From Undaria pinnatifida (Eukaryota; Sar; Phaeophyceae; Laminariales; Alariaceae): a stretch of DNA of 64,000 nucleotides. The DNA lies in NCBI GenBank assembly GCA_012845835.1, contig JABAKD010000019.1:1783501-1847500 (forward strand), given 5' to 3'. The stretch's first letter is position 1; every line of letters starts with the position of its first letter. The notes under the pieces were generated by a model. It saw nothing but the letters and a program-made list of their open reading frames with translations, ran no database searches and was not told where the DNA came from. Positions 33,591 through 44,535 of this stretch are shown piece by piece. A program made the position numbers and the translations under genes.

Positions 33591-34904
33591 AGTGTACCAC
33601 CGTGTTGATGCGTTTCACCAAGTCCCAAAATAATTGCCCACCATATCACTGGGATACGCTTCATCACCCCCCCGGAGTGTAACACACCGGGTGATCTTTT
33701 TTTCAGAGACCCAAACGTTATCGCCGGGGGTGTGGTATACACCGTCGTATATGGAAGTCGGTTTGACCACTCGTAAAAGGTTAACTAACTGCCTACCCAA
33801 AATAAAAAACAAGATAAGACATGGTCATATTATACGAGCACGGCATGCATGGAATGAATGGTTGGTTCACAAGCGCCAGGTGCACAAGATAGAGGCGGAT
33901 GTTTCGAGAAGTGATCTATGGATGGTGAACTTTACATTCATTTTGTATATTAAGATATCATGTGAAGATCGGTATGTTCTTAACTCTGTGTGGATGGTAG
34001 TATCAAGTATTAACAGCAGCAGTAGCGTCCTGGTGTCACGCGCACGATTGTTGATTTCTTCACAGCATAGATAGGGTCGCTCGCATGCACCATCATCACA
34101 CTCCTATAGCTTCTTCCTCTCGGCCCAGATACTTATACTTATAGCAGCGGGTAATTATCTCTATCTCCTCCCCTCTTGCTTACCAGTTATATGGCAGTAT
34201 CTAAAAAGACAGTAACTACGGAATGTATGCAAAGCATGACACCTAGTGCAGACGATTGCCGCAGTGACACGAGTACCAGGTATGTTCTGTGTTATCACGG
34301 CTGGATGTCGATGCCCGACAGGACACGAAATGAGCCGGCCGAACTTTGCGTATTCGTCCAGCAAAAGAAAATGAACAACACCACAACTCGATTCAAAAAA
34401 TCGAAATTCGCACTCAAAAATATTAAAAGAAACAGAAAACGTCACAAGTCAGAGCAAATTTCGAGGTGAAAAAATCGAATTCCTTGATTCGCTGTTCAAG
34501 GTTTCACACTGAACTTTAACATATATTCTACTCGGTGTTGCACTCCCTATACCAAATTTTCGAAAAAAAATGAATCTGTGGATGGAAGTATTTGGAATGT
34601 CGTACAGGTGACACAAAGCCGTTCGTACGTAGTGTTAGTTTTGTTGCATACTGCTACGAGGTATTGATGGTATATCATACTCGGAACTGGTGCGCGGAAG
34701 ACGAAAACAACCGCCTCTTCCTCGCCGCCCTCTTCCAAGAAAAAGATATCGGTTGACGGCGCTATTGCCCCTTGACCCACAGCAGTGTTCGGCGTTGAAA
34801 TCTCCCCACCCGAGTAATAATGCAAACATGCAACTATTAATAGACCGTTTTGGGACCCATGCATAGCGACGAAACACACAAGGTGTACAAAACAAACAAA
34901 AAGC
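33591..34904. other. Anonymous sequence with an R-repeat scrap
   Basis: GACCACTCGTAAAAGGTTAAC at 33764-33784 is an R fragment. The rest holds no supported gene; the 137-codon minus-strand ORF (34547-34960) overlaps the SINE at its start and has no domain. Confidence 0.35.
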
Positions 34905-35074
34905 GTGGTATTTTCTCTCCTCTTTTTTTTGCACACTTCTACTTTCCAGCTTCTGGACAAGCCGTGGTCACAGGTGTCGTCCCTTCTCCCCCCCGGTTCT
35001 CGCCTTCAATTTTTATCGCGCATAGGGTTCAGCAATCCCACCGCACGAGCATTTTTCATCGAGTGTGTGGTATT
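34905..35074 (-). mobile_element. SINE S1, 5'-truncated, 8-bp target duplication
   Basis: GTGGTATT flanks the 154-bp insert (34905-34912 and 35067-35074). On the minus strand the body reads ACTCGATGAAAAATG, GGATTGCTGAACCC, CTTGTCCAGAAGCTGG, AAGTGTGC and a short A tract. It begins at the same internal region as the truncated copy at 23195-23352, so truncation or start is recurrent. Confidence 0.75.
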
Positions 35075-35834
35075 ATCGTGGCTGCGAGCACAAAACATAC
35101 CCTCCTGATATTCTACCCCAACACGACACTGATCGTCGATCTTTCCCGCGTGTGTCGCGTAAATCCTCCCGCTCGAGGCCCGCGTAAACATCATCACCCC
35201 CAACACTTCCAGCAGCCCGAGTCTCTTGGTATGACTGATGCTGTAAAAAGGAGCAATCGGGTGCACTCGTCAATTTTTTTTCATCAAGTCCGAAAATGAT
35301 CGAAGTCTAAAGAGGCCGTCACCGGGCCCATTTTCGACGGTCAACCGCATCTTTGCTCTTAAAGGGGAACGTTGGACCGACGGCTCAGAGTAGTGGTCGC
35401 GGAATCGACGACTGAACTTTCTGCGCGAGGCACGCGCTCTCTCTTTCTCGCTCTCCACTCCATGCATGAAGCAAATGGGGCCCAACTAGATGGACTGGGA
35501 AGACGTCACAATCAGGCGATTGGCCAGTAGAGCGCCGGAGCCAGCTGGTCCTAAACCGTCTGGTTTTTTTGTTCATCTCATTTATTATCTTTGCACTACT
35601 GCTGTCGCCCTCTCTCCTACCAGTAGTATAACTCAGATCTGGGGTTACATAGCGGTACCTCCTCCCCCCTCCCCCTCTCCACTACGGTACGTGCCTTCAT
35701 TCTAACCGCGAGAAGAATTCACATTTTCTTCCCTCGTCAACTCGCGTCGAATTGAACAGCAGCATACTTGTATGTAGCTAAATTTTAACAGCTATCGATA
35801 TACAAAGTATATATACGAATTTGTATTAGTAAAC
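35075..35834 (-). repeat. S2-body fragment with anonymous flanks
   Basis: At 35560-35755 the minus strand carries the S2 body (TTCGACGCGAGTTGACGAGG, GTACCGTAGTGGAGAGGG, GCTATGTAACCCCAGATCTG) and a terminal A tract, without the tRNA-like head. The rest of the interval is anonymous. Confidence 0.55.
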
Positions 35835-36065
35835 TGGTGCATTCCACAACCGTCAGATGTTGTCCCCCTCAAGAACAGGTTTTATAGTTTCCGCGCACAG
35901 ACATCACCTTGTTGACCCTGGTACAAGCTACACTGTAGTTACAAGGGGATTCGCCTACTTATATCCTTAACGAGGGCACACAACCTGTAATACGCGCGAT
36001 CGGAGTACCACACACAGCTTGCGAAAAAGAGTTTCGGCGTAATCTTCGATCGCACAGCGGTACGA
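35835..36065 (-). repeat. Repeat A copy, inverted
   Basis: Words in order on the minus strand: GCTGTGCGATCGAAGATTAC, GATCGCGCG, the CGACTCCCC-like word, GTACCAGGGTCAACAAGG, TGTGCGCGGAAACTATAAA, GGGGGACAACATCTGACGG. The 5' AT-rich end is replaced by unrelated sequence. The G-run modules are absent. Confidence 0.7.
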
Positions 36066-36253
36066 GTAGTGGCAGGCGTATTTAAATTTTAGTATAATAT
36101 TATTAATATCAGGAGAAATTCAAGCAGCATTTTTCGTTTACTGTCGTCAAGCTGTGGCGTGTTTGGGTCGATGGCGGCGGACGTACTTGATACCTGGTGT
36201 ATGACACATACCGGTTTAGTCGGTTTTTCCAGGCGCGAGTAGTGCGACGTATG

Positions 36254-36560
36254 CACCAGAATGGCCGTAGCACATCGTAGACTGACTCCCGATTTCACTT
36301 TTATATGTTTCTGGGGGAGGCATTAATTGCGCCAGCTGTGATAATACATGTACCACCTTTGGTTTGTTTGTGTTTTTTCCCTGGGGTATGCCTCAGCTCC
36401 AGAGTGACTGGAGCCTATCCTGTGACCACGGACTCGATTATGCGAGTTAACCCCTTTAGAGCCCCCGAACCCCCCCTATACTTAATCCAAGTAATTTTGT
36501 CCCCAAAACGGGTTTCCAGTTGTAAAGGGGTTAATGTGAAAACAAGCACAATAACATATA
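36254..36560 (+). mobile_element. Repeat F copy split by MITE C
   Basis: F runs from CACATCGTAGACTGACTCCC through CCAGAGTGACTGGAGCC to GATTATGCGAG, is broken by C, and resumes TGTGAAAACAAGCACAATAAC (the decayed AAC tail). The truncated F at 50614 reads GATTATGCGAGTTAATGTGA across the same point with a single TTAA. Confidence 0.8.
36447..36534 (-). mobile_element. MITE C inserted in repeat F
   Basis: The 80-bp body is flanked by intact TTAA on both sides (36447-36450 and 36531-36534). On the minus strand it starts CCCCTTTACAACTGG and ends GGGGCTCTAAAGGGG. The paralogous empty site at 50632-50639 holds one TTAA, which directly shows the duplication. Confidence 0.85.
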
Positions 36561-36599
36561 ATCCGGCTTGAGCGATCTCGAAAAGGGGTCCTCATTTGT

Positions 36600-37200
36600 C
36601 GACTCTTGCGTTCGCTCCAGTACAACATACACGAGCATACCACCGGAGTAACTGCAGCAACCACAACAACCACCCACCCTTCCCACCCAACCCAACCATT
36701 GACCCACCTACGCGTGCTATCGCACCCCAACCCAACCCAACGAAAGAACCATGTTGAGGGATCGCTGAGGGACCCAAACCAACCCAACCCAACCCACCCA
36801 TCCACTCCATTAGCCCACCCAGACATCTACCCACCCACCACCCGTGCTATCGCACCCCAAACCGAGCCAAGACAAGACAAGACGAGCCAGCTAAATTGCT
36901 ACGCTGTCATGCTGTCAGGGGGTGTTAGGTGTTGGTGTAAATTCATCCCACAATGGTGCAACTCACACGCACGTTGTACGAGTATGATTTATAACACGAA
37001 CCAAAGGCCATGTCGGTTGAAAGTGTTCTTAGCTCTTGACGGACGCGTTCTACAATACAGGTGCAGCACTATTTTTCTGAGGTTTCCTCAACTTGGGAGC
37101 TCAAGACCTCTCCCTCCCAAAAACCGATTTGGAGAAAAATAAAACTGCTACACCGGATGAAAAATCCCATGGCCTAGGTAAACGACGATAATCATATGAA
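36600..37200. repeat. CCCAACCCA-rich low-complexity tract and anonymous flank
   Basis: From 36660 to 36850 imperfect CCCAACC and CCACCCA units dominate. A word GTGCTATCGCACCCCAA occurs twice (36713 and 36843), so the tract contains a diverged duplication of about 130 bp. ORFs here are Trp/Gly or Pro/Thr repeats. The rest to 37200 is anonymous. Confidence 0.5.
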
Positions 37201-37204
37201 AGAA

Positions 37205-37300
37205 AATGTCTTATTATTTATTTTTTCCCGACGATTTTGGGATGAGGAGCCCCGTCATTCAGAAAACAAAATAGCCAAAAAAAGGTATACCTCTAGAACG
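37205..37300 (+). repeat. Repeat E copy
   Basis: GACGATTTTGGG, GAGCCCCGTCATTCAG and GCCAAAAAAAGGTATACC. Uninterrupted relative of the split copy at 14020. Confidence 0.65.
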
Positions 37301-37388
37301 TAGCATGCGTCCCTTATGGTACACTGTACACTGAAAGCCGACAAGAAACTCTCCACACTGAAACTACGGTAGCGGTATACCGGGTATC

Positions 37389-37660
37389 AAAACATAAAAA
37401 GGCGTTGACCTCTCTAAAAAACAAAAACGGCCGCAGGGATTTTGCGTTCATATACCGGTATTTAATCTGATGAGAAAAAATATTGGTCAAGAGTTGGAAT
37501 AAAATACGTACCTCGTACCGCATAAAACATAAAAAGGCGTTGACCTCTCAAAAAATAAAAAAAGGCCGCAGGGATTTTGCGTTCACATACCGGTATTTAA
37601 TCTGATGAGAAAAAATATTGGTCGGAAGTTGGAATAAAATACGTACGACCTCGTACCGCA
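37389..37660. repeat. 135-bp tandem duplication
   Basis: Units start at 37389 and 37524 with AAAACATAAAAAGGCGTTG. They share GGCCGCAGGGATTTTGCG, ATACCGGTATTTAATCTGAT and GAGTTGGAATAAAATACGTA with only a few differences, so the event is recent. Confidence 0.85.
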
Positions 37661-37744
37661 TTTTCATGATGAAAGAAGCGAAACATGTAGGAACATCTCA
37701 GACGCGAACGAAAAACATTACGCGCCTATTGATATTGGATGTAC

Positions 37745-37834
37745 TTAACCCCTTTACAACTGGAAACCCGTTTTTGGGGACAAAATTACTTGGATTTAGT
37801 AAAGGGAGGGGTTCGGGGGCTCTGAAGGGGTTAA
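37745..37834 (+). mobile_element. MITE C with perfect TTAA flanks
   Basis: The best-preserved copy: TTAA at 37745-37748 and 37831-37834 around an 82-bp body, CCCCTTTACAACTGG to GGCTCTGAAGGGG. Interior words ACCCGTTTTTGGGGACAAAA and GGATTTAGTAAAGGGAGGGG are shared by all copies. Confidence 0.85.
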
Positions 37835-37929
37835 ATGTAATAATACTAGTCGCGAAGTGCCACGTATTCTTCGGGGAGGGGTTTTGTATGTATTTTTGAT
37901 ATCCTCCGGGAGATCCGGGTACTAAAGGC

Positions 37930-38018
37930 TTAACCCCTTGACCACTGGAAACCCGTTTTGGGGACAAAATTACGTGGACTTAGTGTAGGGAGGAGATTGG
38001 GGGCTCTAAAGGGGTCAA
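37930..38018 (+). mobile_element. MITE C, second copy in tandem orientation
   Basis: TTAA at 37930-37933 and TCAA at 38015-38018 bound an 81-bp body. It lies about 95 bp from the previous copy in the same orientation but differs at about a dozen sites, so the two are independent insertions. Confidence 0.8.
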
Positions 38019-38154
38019 GCTGCATACGATTTCGTTTGTGTACCAGTTTTTTTCCATCGGCAAAACGCAGAATTGTGTTAACCTCGCCCCTTCGGTTAAG
38101 TCGAAACCTTGGACTTGCCGGTATTTTTGTTGTCCGCCAATGTGTTATTTTATA

Positions 38155-38225
38155 ACTAATTTTCAAGGACGTCAGCCGTGAGTTTGACGAATTTCAGGTC
38201 AATACTCATCTTTGCAAGCTGCGTT
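38155..38225 (+). repeat. Repeat X copy
   Basis: TTTTCAAGGACGTCAGCCGTG, AGTTTGACGAATTTCAGGTC, ATACTCATCTTTGCAAGCTG. It keeps family A's outer pairing words but has a different inner stem. Confidence 0.6.
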
Positions 38226-38724
38226 GTTGGTACTCATAATGTACTACTATATGAGTGAGTTTTGATACGGAGGTGTCTTATTTTTTGTCCACTATCATGG
38301 CAAGTATTGGTATTTATACCTTAGGTGGGGAATTTTGAGCTAGGTAAAACATCTTATTGTTCATGGCCGTTCGAAACAGATGTATTCTCCCAACAAACGT
38401 GCAAGCTTAAAAAAATATATACATATTCTAGTACTATCGGGAGCCTGTATCACAGCTTGTTGCCAACGATCATCTGCGAACAAATCGCGCCGTAGACAGA
38501 CAACGAATCCGGCTGCGCATCGCTCGCGTGAACAGTCACAGCAGCAGCAGCTGTGCCTTTGGGTGCGCATCTCGCGTGGGCGTCGACTGGGTGGAGTCAA
38601 TGAAACAGCAACAAAAAAATTACGACTAGCAGGCCAAGATTGAAAAAGTAAATACGCCAGCAGATGTTGTTCATATTGGTCGTGTACTTGTCACGCCCAT
38701 GCAACGTATACTGCTGATATGATA
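38226..38724. other. Anonymous sequence
   Basis: No supported gene or repeat. CAGCAGCAGCAGCTG at 38538 is a short trinucleotide run. Confidence 0.4.
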
Positions 38725-39215
38725 AAAATAAAATTACACTCCAGCTGTGAGATCGAAGATCTCGTCGAAACTCATATTTGCAAGCTGGGTGTGTGATACT
38801 CCGATCGCGCGTATTACTGGGTTTGTGCCCTCATTAAGGATTTTTTTTTTTTCTCATACTTCTACTCCCCAGCTTCTGGACAAGCCGTGGTCACAGGTGC
38901 CGTCCCTTCTCCCCCCCGGTTCTTGCCTTCGATGTTTATCGCGCATAGGGTTCAGCAATCCCACTGCTCTTTATTTTTCGTCGAGTGATGCTAACTCATG
39001 CTCTCGCGTTTTCCGCAAGTCAATTTGTGCACAAGAAAAAGCCCCAACGAATGTATACGAGTATATGCACTCGGCGGGGCTCGAACCTGACCTATACCAG
39101 GCTCGAGGATAACCTGATACGCCACCGGGGCGACCGATTTAAAAAGGATATAAGTCGGCGACTCCCCTTGGAACTACAGTGCAGCTTGTACCAGGGTCAA
39201 CAGGGTGATGTTAAT
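38725..39215 (+). repeat. Repeat A copy split by SINE S1
   Basis: A runs from TTACACTCCAGCTGTGAGAT to CCCTCATTAAGGAT (38841), is interrupted, then resumes AAGGATATAAGTCGGCGACT and continues to GTCAACAGGGTGATGTTAAT. Joining the halves at one AAGGAT recovers the order seen in the copies at 22555, 49545 and 50876. Confidence 0.85.
38842..39143 (-). mobile_element. SINE S1, full-length, in repeat A
   Basis: The 302-bp insert is flanked by AAGGAT (38836-38841 and 39144-39149). On the minus strand it begins with a tRNA-related head: CGGTCGCCCC, A box TGGCGTATCAGG, B box GGTTCGAGCCC about 30 bases later. An unrelated body follows (GGATTGCTGAACCCTATGCG, GCTTGTCCAGAAGCTGG) and a 12-base A tail. These are the hallmarks of a polymerase III-transcribed SINE. 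The acceptor and T stems do not pair fully, so the head is tRNA-derived rather than a tRNA. It needs a LINE partner, none of which is in this window. Confidence 0.85.
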
Positions 39216-40078
39216 CATTCTATAATCATACAATTGATGTACCTGTACTATCCTGTTGATACTCCGTATATCACACAACATAATAAATACACCCCCCGTA
39301 ACGATTTGATAGCCGATCATCTCCTAAGCAACGCGGGCGGGCACACACAAAAAGAATGAAAAACGCGCCTTTCTTGGATCGATCTCGTTTTCATGTTTCC
39401 GTCGTCTCGTCGTTCGGCGTTAGCACTCTCCCCGCTTTCGAGAAAATCAGCAAGGAAACCCGTCCGAGGCGGTGTGCAATCTTGCGTGTCATGGGGTACC
39501 GTGATCCTTGGTATAACGCCGTACACATTACCGAGAGAGTAACCCTTTTACGGCCCATGCACAGCGATAAAAACCTTTGCCGCGTGCTCATGATGGTGCG
39601 AGTATGTATGCAGCACACGGCAGCGTAAGCTGCACGCGTGTCTATTGCAGGTAATTGCATTAGAATTGACAGTAAAACCGTCGTCACCTCCAATCTAGCC
39701 AGCCGGGTTGCTTGGTGTGAACTGAAGGATGCTGGATGCTGCAATCGTCGTTTTTAGTTGTCAACTTTAATTGTTGTTTCGCTCTGAAAGACCCTGCAGG
39801 GTATCACAACAGAAGTTGTTACTCTTCGAATTACATTTTTCATGTCTGTTCATGTTGCTTATTTAGAACTTTTAACATATCCAAACTCACCCGGGAGAAA
39901 CAGGTGCACTGCGGATGGACCGGTGCAAGAAGCGCACCATAATGTGATGATTACCCCACTTCCCACGCGCGTGTATATTGTCCGAGTATTTCCTGCTCTC
40001 GTCACGGCTACAGACAGGAGCACTCCAAGCTAACTCACTCGCCTGCAGATACCGACCTAGTCAACGACATAGGTCGGG
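39216..40078. other. Anonymous sequence
   Basis: No supported gene. ORFs of 90-124 codons overlap on both strands without domains. Confidence 0.35.
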
Positions 40079-40079
40079 G

Positions 40080-40390
40080 AGAGTGTTGGGGGGGGGGGGT
40101 GAGGAAGGGGGGAAAAGGGGAGGGGTGGGAAAAAGGAGGGGGGAACGGAGGGGAGGGGTGGGAAAAAGAAGGGGGGAACGGAGGGGAGGGGGGGGGGGTA
40201 AGGGGGGGGAGAGGGAGGGAGGGAGGGAGAGAAAAAGAGGGGGGAGGGGAGTGGGGGGGGCGGGGGGGGTTGGAGGGAGGGAGGGGGGGGGGGGGGGGGG
40301 GGCGAGGGAGGGCAGGGAGGAAGGATAGGCGGAAGGGTACAGGGGGCGGGGGGGGGGCGCGAAGGAGGAAAAGGGGGGTGAGGGTGATAC
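40080..40390 (+). repeat. G-rich tract with about 34-bp units
   Basis: About 310 bp of nearly pure purine, mostly G. Between 40120 and 40195 a unit of about 34 bp (AGGGGTGGGAAAAAGGAGG plus GGGGAACGGAGGGG) repeats twice or more. Runs of 7-19 G recur throughout, so G-quadruplex or triplex potential is high. Gly/Arg-rich ORFs are artefacts. Confidence 0.85.
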
Positions 40391-42587
40391 TTAACCAGTC
40401 GTCGACAAACAAGTTAGAGTCTAATGAAACAGCACTCAAATGTCAATGTTGTGTCTATGACCCCACAACGGGAGTTTCAGACCAAACTTGTACCGGTACC
40501 CGTACCGCCTGTACCAGGTATGTATGCGCTGTACGAGCAAGGGGTACACGCATATATTAGAGTATACACTCCAGCTGTGAGATCGAAGATTTTAAGGACA
40601 TATGTTGATATGTTGATACAAAAAGATGAAATGAAAACAAAGAACAAGGCAGTGAACTCTGATATGCACTACCCTCGTGTTACCGTACGTACTCGTTGCT
40701 GGTGGTGCAGTGTCAACGACAGCCCCAGAAACTGCAAACTAAATCATGGGCAAAACAGAAAAACAGCGGTTGGTTCTGTTTGCCACGCCACCACTCCTTC
40801 AACTAAACCACGTCATATATAACACTAAATCACTACGTAAACTACTGCTGGAGTGTTGTCTGTTGCTGTTGTTGCCGTATCGTATACCGTACCAAATACC
40901 ACCGCACGCGAGATTTACAGCACACGCCGCAGCTGCAGTATGATACATGACAAACACCAGGCGAAGGGCGAGCGTGACAATACAGCAGTGCGGAGCAGGT
41001 CTTACGAACGATGGCACAAAAAAAGAGATACCGATTGACTGACGAACAGGGTTTCATATCATAGCGCGGTGTGCTAAGAAAAAGGGGAGGTTCGTGGGCG
41101 CAAGGGGCGAGGACCATTCACACACAGCGCACGAGCAATACTAGGATAGCGGCGGCGACGAGAGCGACGCAACGATGTTTTCCCAACTATCACCACATAT
41201 GTTTACCACACTCACTCTACGCTTAATATGGTACGATGTACTACGTGTATGATATACTGTAGTTCATACGACTATACTACGGCCGGGCTATTAATACTAC
41301 TCGTACTGCGCTGGTGTCGCCTGTGAAGTAGAAGGTGAAGCCCGTCCCTATACGTCGTATTAAAAGTAGTTCCTACTTACTACTGTGGATATTAATAAAC
41401 TCAACGGTGCAGGTTCGAATCCTGGCTACGATCGTATCTATTCATAGTGCATCTCGAGTGCATACGTACTCGTGCTCGTATTATAGGGACTTTATCTTGA
41501 GTAAAAAATGGACGTTAATTAATAGAAGAGCGTGAGCAATTAATAGCAAGTTCGTCGAAGATCGACGGGCATGAAAAGGTGAAAAATGAGAACGCTGAAC
41601 CCCACAAGACTTGTACGAACGCGCGATGAAAATCAAGGCACACACCGCCGTGGGGGAGAAGGGGAGACACCGGTGACCATGACCATGACCTTGCCTAGAA
41701 GGTCACTGACGGTAAATCAAAGCTCTCACAAGTTGAGTGAGCTGGAAAGAAAAAATGACGATTGAAAAGAGAGGAAAACAAAAAAACACTACCACTGCGG
41801 CTGCTGCCGCTGTTGTCGCTGTGTTGGTGTGCATGTATGATTTCCACCCATGGACACGCAAGCACGCCCAGCATCCGTGCCAGTAATGTCTCGTCGTAGA
41901 GAGCATATGATAGGGAGAAATAGTAAGCTTTGTGGTCACAACTTACTAACGAAACAGTGATTTTATAACAGAGATTTGTAGAGCTGAGTCTGCAAGATTT
42001 CACGGCGCTACCCTAATTGGTGGGTTCGTCAGCCAACTAAGTGGCTCTAGTCGGCAGTCGGCTGGCGAAACCAGTTGATGGTCGGCCGTCTTGCCGACTT
42101 TAGGTCAGAAGATCGAAGCGAGACAAGTCAACCCCCCCGGCCGAGCGGGCACCGCCAAAAATAGGGAAAACTCGTGCTCCGCATCGAACAATCCTTCCTA
42201 CGCACGAGTATGGAAACCCAGTAAGTCGGATAGTCGGCACCTCCGGGAAACGACCAACTGTTAGTTCGATTAAAAAATAGTTGTTCGTGCCCGCTCACAG
42301 CTCCGGAACTGGCCATCTAGTACTCGTAACGAACAACCAACCGAAACAATACGTTGTTACCGGTACGCCGGTACACGCCCTCGTATATTCAAAAACATGA
42401 AAAAGCGCCCTCGCACATATGATACCTGGTACAGGAGTAGATCAATTTATTCTCGACAACCAAAAAAGGTGTCGAATCCACCGATTTCACTCAGCACCAG
42501 CGTGTGTCTGTCTTCAGTCTAAGGTCTGCCGTGTGTGGTCTGCAGTCTGCAGCCACCGCGCGGCCGCCCACTCTCACAATTATCCAG
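40391..42587. other. Mostly anonymous, with a repeat A start and a repeat G copy
   Basis: ACACTCCAGCTGTGAGATCG at 40566-40585 is an A 5' fragment that breaks off after 25 bases. Repeat G lies inverted at about 41750-41960 (TTGTGACCACAAAGCTTACT on the minus strand). GGTTCGAATCC at 41406 resembles a tRNA T loop but has no tRNA around it. No gene is supported. Confidence 0.4.
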
Positions 42588-42970
42588 TACAGTGGGTATC
42601 CCTGTGCCATTTTAAGAGCGCCCCAAGATAAAAGCCGAAACAAGCCCTCTTAACCAAGCTCTCAACCCCGTTAGAGCCCACGAACCCCTCCCTATACTAA
42701 ATCCAAGTAATTTTGTCCCCAATAACGGGTTTCCAGCTGTGAAGGGGTCAACTGCAAAGCGCTTCTAGTGATGAACATAAACCACGCAGCTTGCAAAGAT
42801 GAGTATTGACCTGAAGTTCGTCGAACTCACGGCTGACGTCCTTGAAATATTTGTATAAAATATACTTGTATAGATCTTTTAGTGGTGGTGGGACATACCG
42901 ATTGCACAGCTGTCAAGCTCCGAATGCTCTCATCCTTGCGCTCCAAAATCGGGGTACCAACCGTACAGCT
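42588..42970. repeat. MITE V remnant interrupted by C and X
   Basis: The left part (42590-42657: TACAGTGGGTATCCC, TTTTAAGAGCGCCCC, CCCTCTTAACC) and right part (42893-42968: GCTCCGAATGCTCTC, GCGCTCCAAAATCGGGGTAC) match the two halves of the intact V at 55433-55614. Between them are the C MITE (42662-42751) and an inverted X (42775-42850). Confidence 0.6.
42662..42751 (-). mobile_element. MITE C between V halves
   Basis: The 82-bp body is bounded by TCAA on both sides (42662-42665 and 42748-42751). A matching pair suggests that insertion can use TCAA or that both sides were converted. On the minus strand it runs CCCCTTCACAGCTGG to GGGCTCTAACGGGG. Confidence 0.75.
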
Positions 42971-43085
42971 ATTAACAATACTAGGTGAGGGTGTCTCCGA
43001 AGTGCCGGTTGAATAGTGCCTCTTTCCGATATAGTGCCGGTGAAATCGCTTAGCGAGACTGGAACCCACTTTATTTATCTAGTGA

Positions 43086-43590
43086 TAGTATTGTTGTTGT
43101 TGTTCTCACATTCACTCGCATAATCAAGTCCGTGGTCACAGGACAGGCTCCAGTCACTCTGGAGCCGAGGAATACCCCAGGGAGAAACACACACAACCCA
43201 AGATGGTGTGTGTGTGTTCTTCACATTAAACCGTTCTTCTACTCGTCGACATCCAGCACACCCAGTGTCCGTACTGATTCTTCACCCTAGAAAGATCAGC
43301 TCTGTGGTCACAAGCCACGACACAGAGATAATGCATCGTAATGCATTCGACAACGCAATGTCATGCCCTAGTACTGGGTACGACAGGCACAACATACATA
43401 CGTCAGCAACAGAAATACATTGGAAGAGAGAAATACGAAATAAACAAAAACAAAAACAAAAACAAAAAACAAAAAAAACAAAATAAGAAAACAAATAAAA
43501 ACAAAGTACACGCATATATCACAGCTGACGCAATTCATGCCTCCACCAGAAACATATAAACGTGAAACCGGGAGTCAGTCTACGATGTGC
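43086..43590 (-). mobile_element. Repeat F copy split by a G-containing, A-tailed insertion
   Basis: F halves (43086-43206 and 43507-43590) join in the order seen at 21943-22175. The insert (43207-43506) carries an inverted G repeat (GTGGTCACAAGCCACGACAC) at its left and a long AAACAAAAAC-rich stretch at its right. No clear target duplication was found. Confidence 0.6.
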
Positions 43591-44329
43591 CAGGTCCATA
43601 GAGCATGCCAGTACCCGTACTAAAAGCTATATACCCAACAGTGCTCGCGTCCTGTATACTGCCGGTGATATTGGCTGGCACATAACGGGAGACGACTGAA
43701 AATATAAATGCATGCGCCTTATTGGTACATTCCCTGGTATAATCGTCAAGTTTTCGTTGGATGTATTGATGTGCGTGGCCTGCTCTTTGTTGTTACCAGG
43801 TACACTGGTACCTGGTACTAAATACTGCTCTTCTTGGTCTGCTGCTGGGGCTCCCGGACAACAAAAAAATGGTGGTCGTGTGGTCTACCAGCAACTATGC
43901 TATACGCATTCTACATGCCACAGGAATCGACACCAACAACATGCTGATCCCAGGGCAGCAGCGGCAAACAGCCGTGCATCGTACGATACCCGCTTGGGAT
44001 GAGGCTAACAACAATGCCAACACTTGCTTGCCATCGATGGAGCTCCGCTGAAAAAGGTCAACCATCTTCGCCGTTGGGGATTTCGATTCTTGCTTAGGGT
44101 TTTACTTGCCCTGGTACAGAGCATATAACATATGCTTCATTTACAGGAAGCAGCAGGGTATTATACAAGGTACGAAGCAGCCGTCATCAGGTAATGTATT
44201 AAATCAGACCCGCGTGCTTATATTGCGGTTGGCATTCCACGGTAGTACAAAAAAAAAAAGGGAGGACCCTTCCCAACAAAAAACTCACCCACATACCTGG
44301 TATAGTATATTACAAGTACCAACAAAAAA
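43591..44329. other. Anonymous sequence, possible retroelement scrap
   Basis: The plus-strand ORF 43869-44051 has a protein-like composition. Just beyond, another frame reads IDGAPLKKVNHLRRWG (44028-44075), loosely like the segment after the palm of non-LTR reverse transcriptases. Evidence is too thin for a call. Two TACCWGGTA copies sit 15 bp apart at 43793 and 43808. Confidence 0.25.
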
Positions 44330-44535
44330 AAAAGCTTGACCCGAAAGTCGTCGAACTCACGGCTCTGACGTCCTTGAATTATATTTTAATAAAATCACCT
44401 TTCTTCCTGTCAATATTGGCAGTGTGTACCGCGGTCTGTGACCACAGAGCTCGTCCCTCCATGAAGCATCAGCACGGATATACTGGTTGTGCTGGATGTA
44501 GATGGATGCGAAGTGAAGAACACACACATTAGCCG
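44330..44535. repeat. Repeat X (inverted) and repeat G
   Basis: X lies at 44330-44400 on the minus strand (CAAGGACGTCAGAGCCGTG, GTTCGACGACTTTCGGGTC). G follows at 44425-44535 on the plus strand (GTCTGTGACCACAGAGCTCG, TGTGCTGGATGTAG, GAAGAACACACACA). Confidence 0.5.

Noticed and set aside
40035-40560. Pro- and Gly-rich ORFs of 116-153 codons
   Set aside because: They follow from the G-run tract, not from coding sequence.
41395-41425. tRNA gene at GGTTCGAATCC
   Set aside because: No A box, D arm or matching acceptor strand is present upstream; only a T-loop-like word.
44028-44075. Non-LTR reverse-transcriptase end (APLKKVNH-like)
   Set aside because: Only about a dozen suggestive residues, in a frame different from the neighbouring ORF, with no YADD or other catalytic motif nearby.
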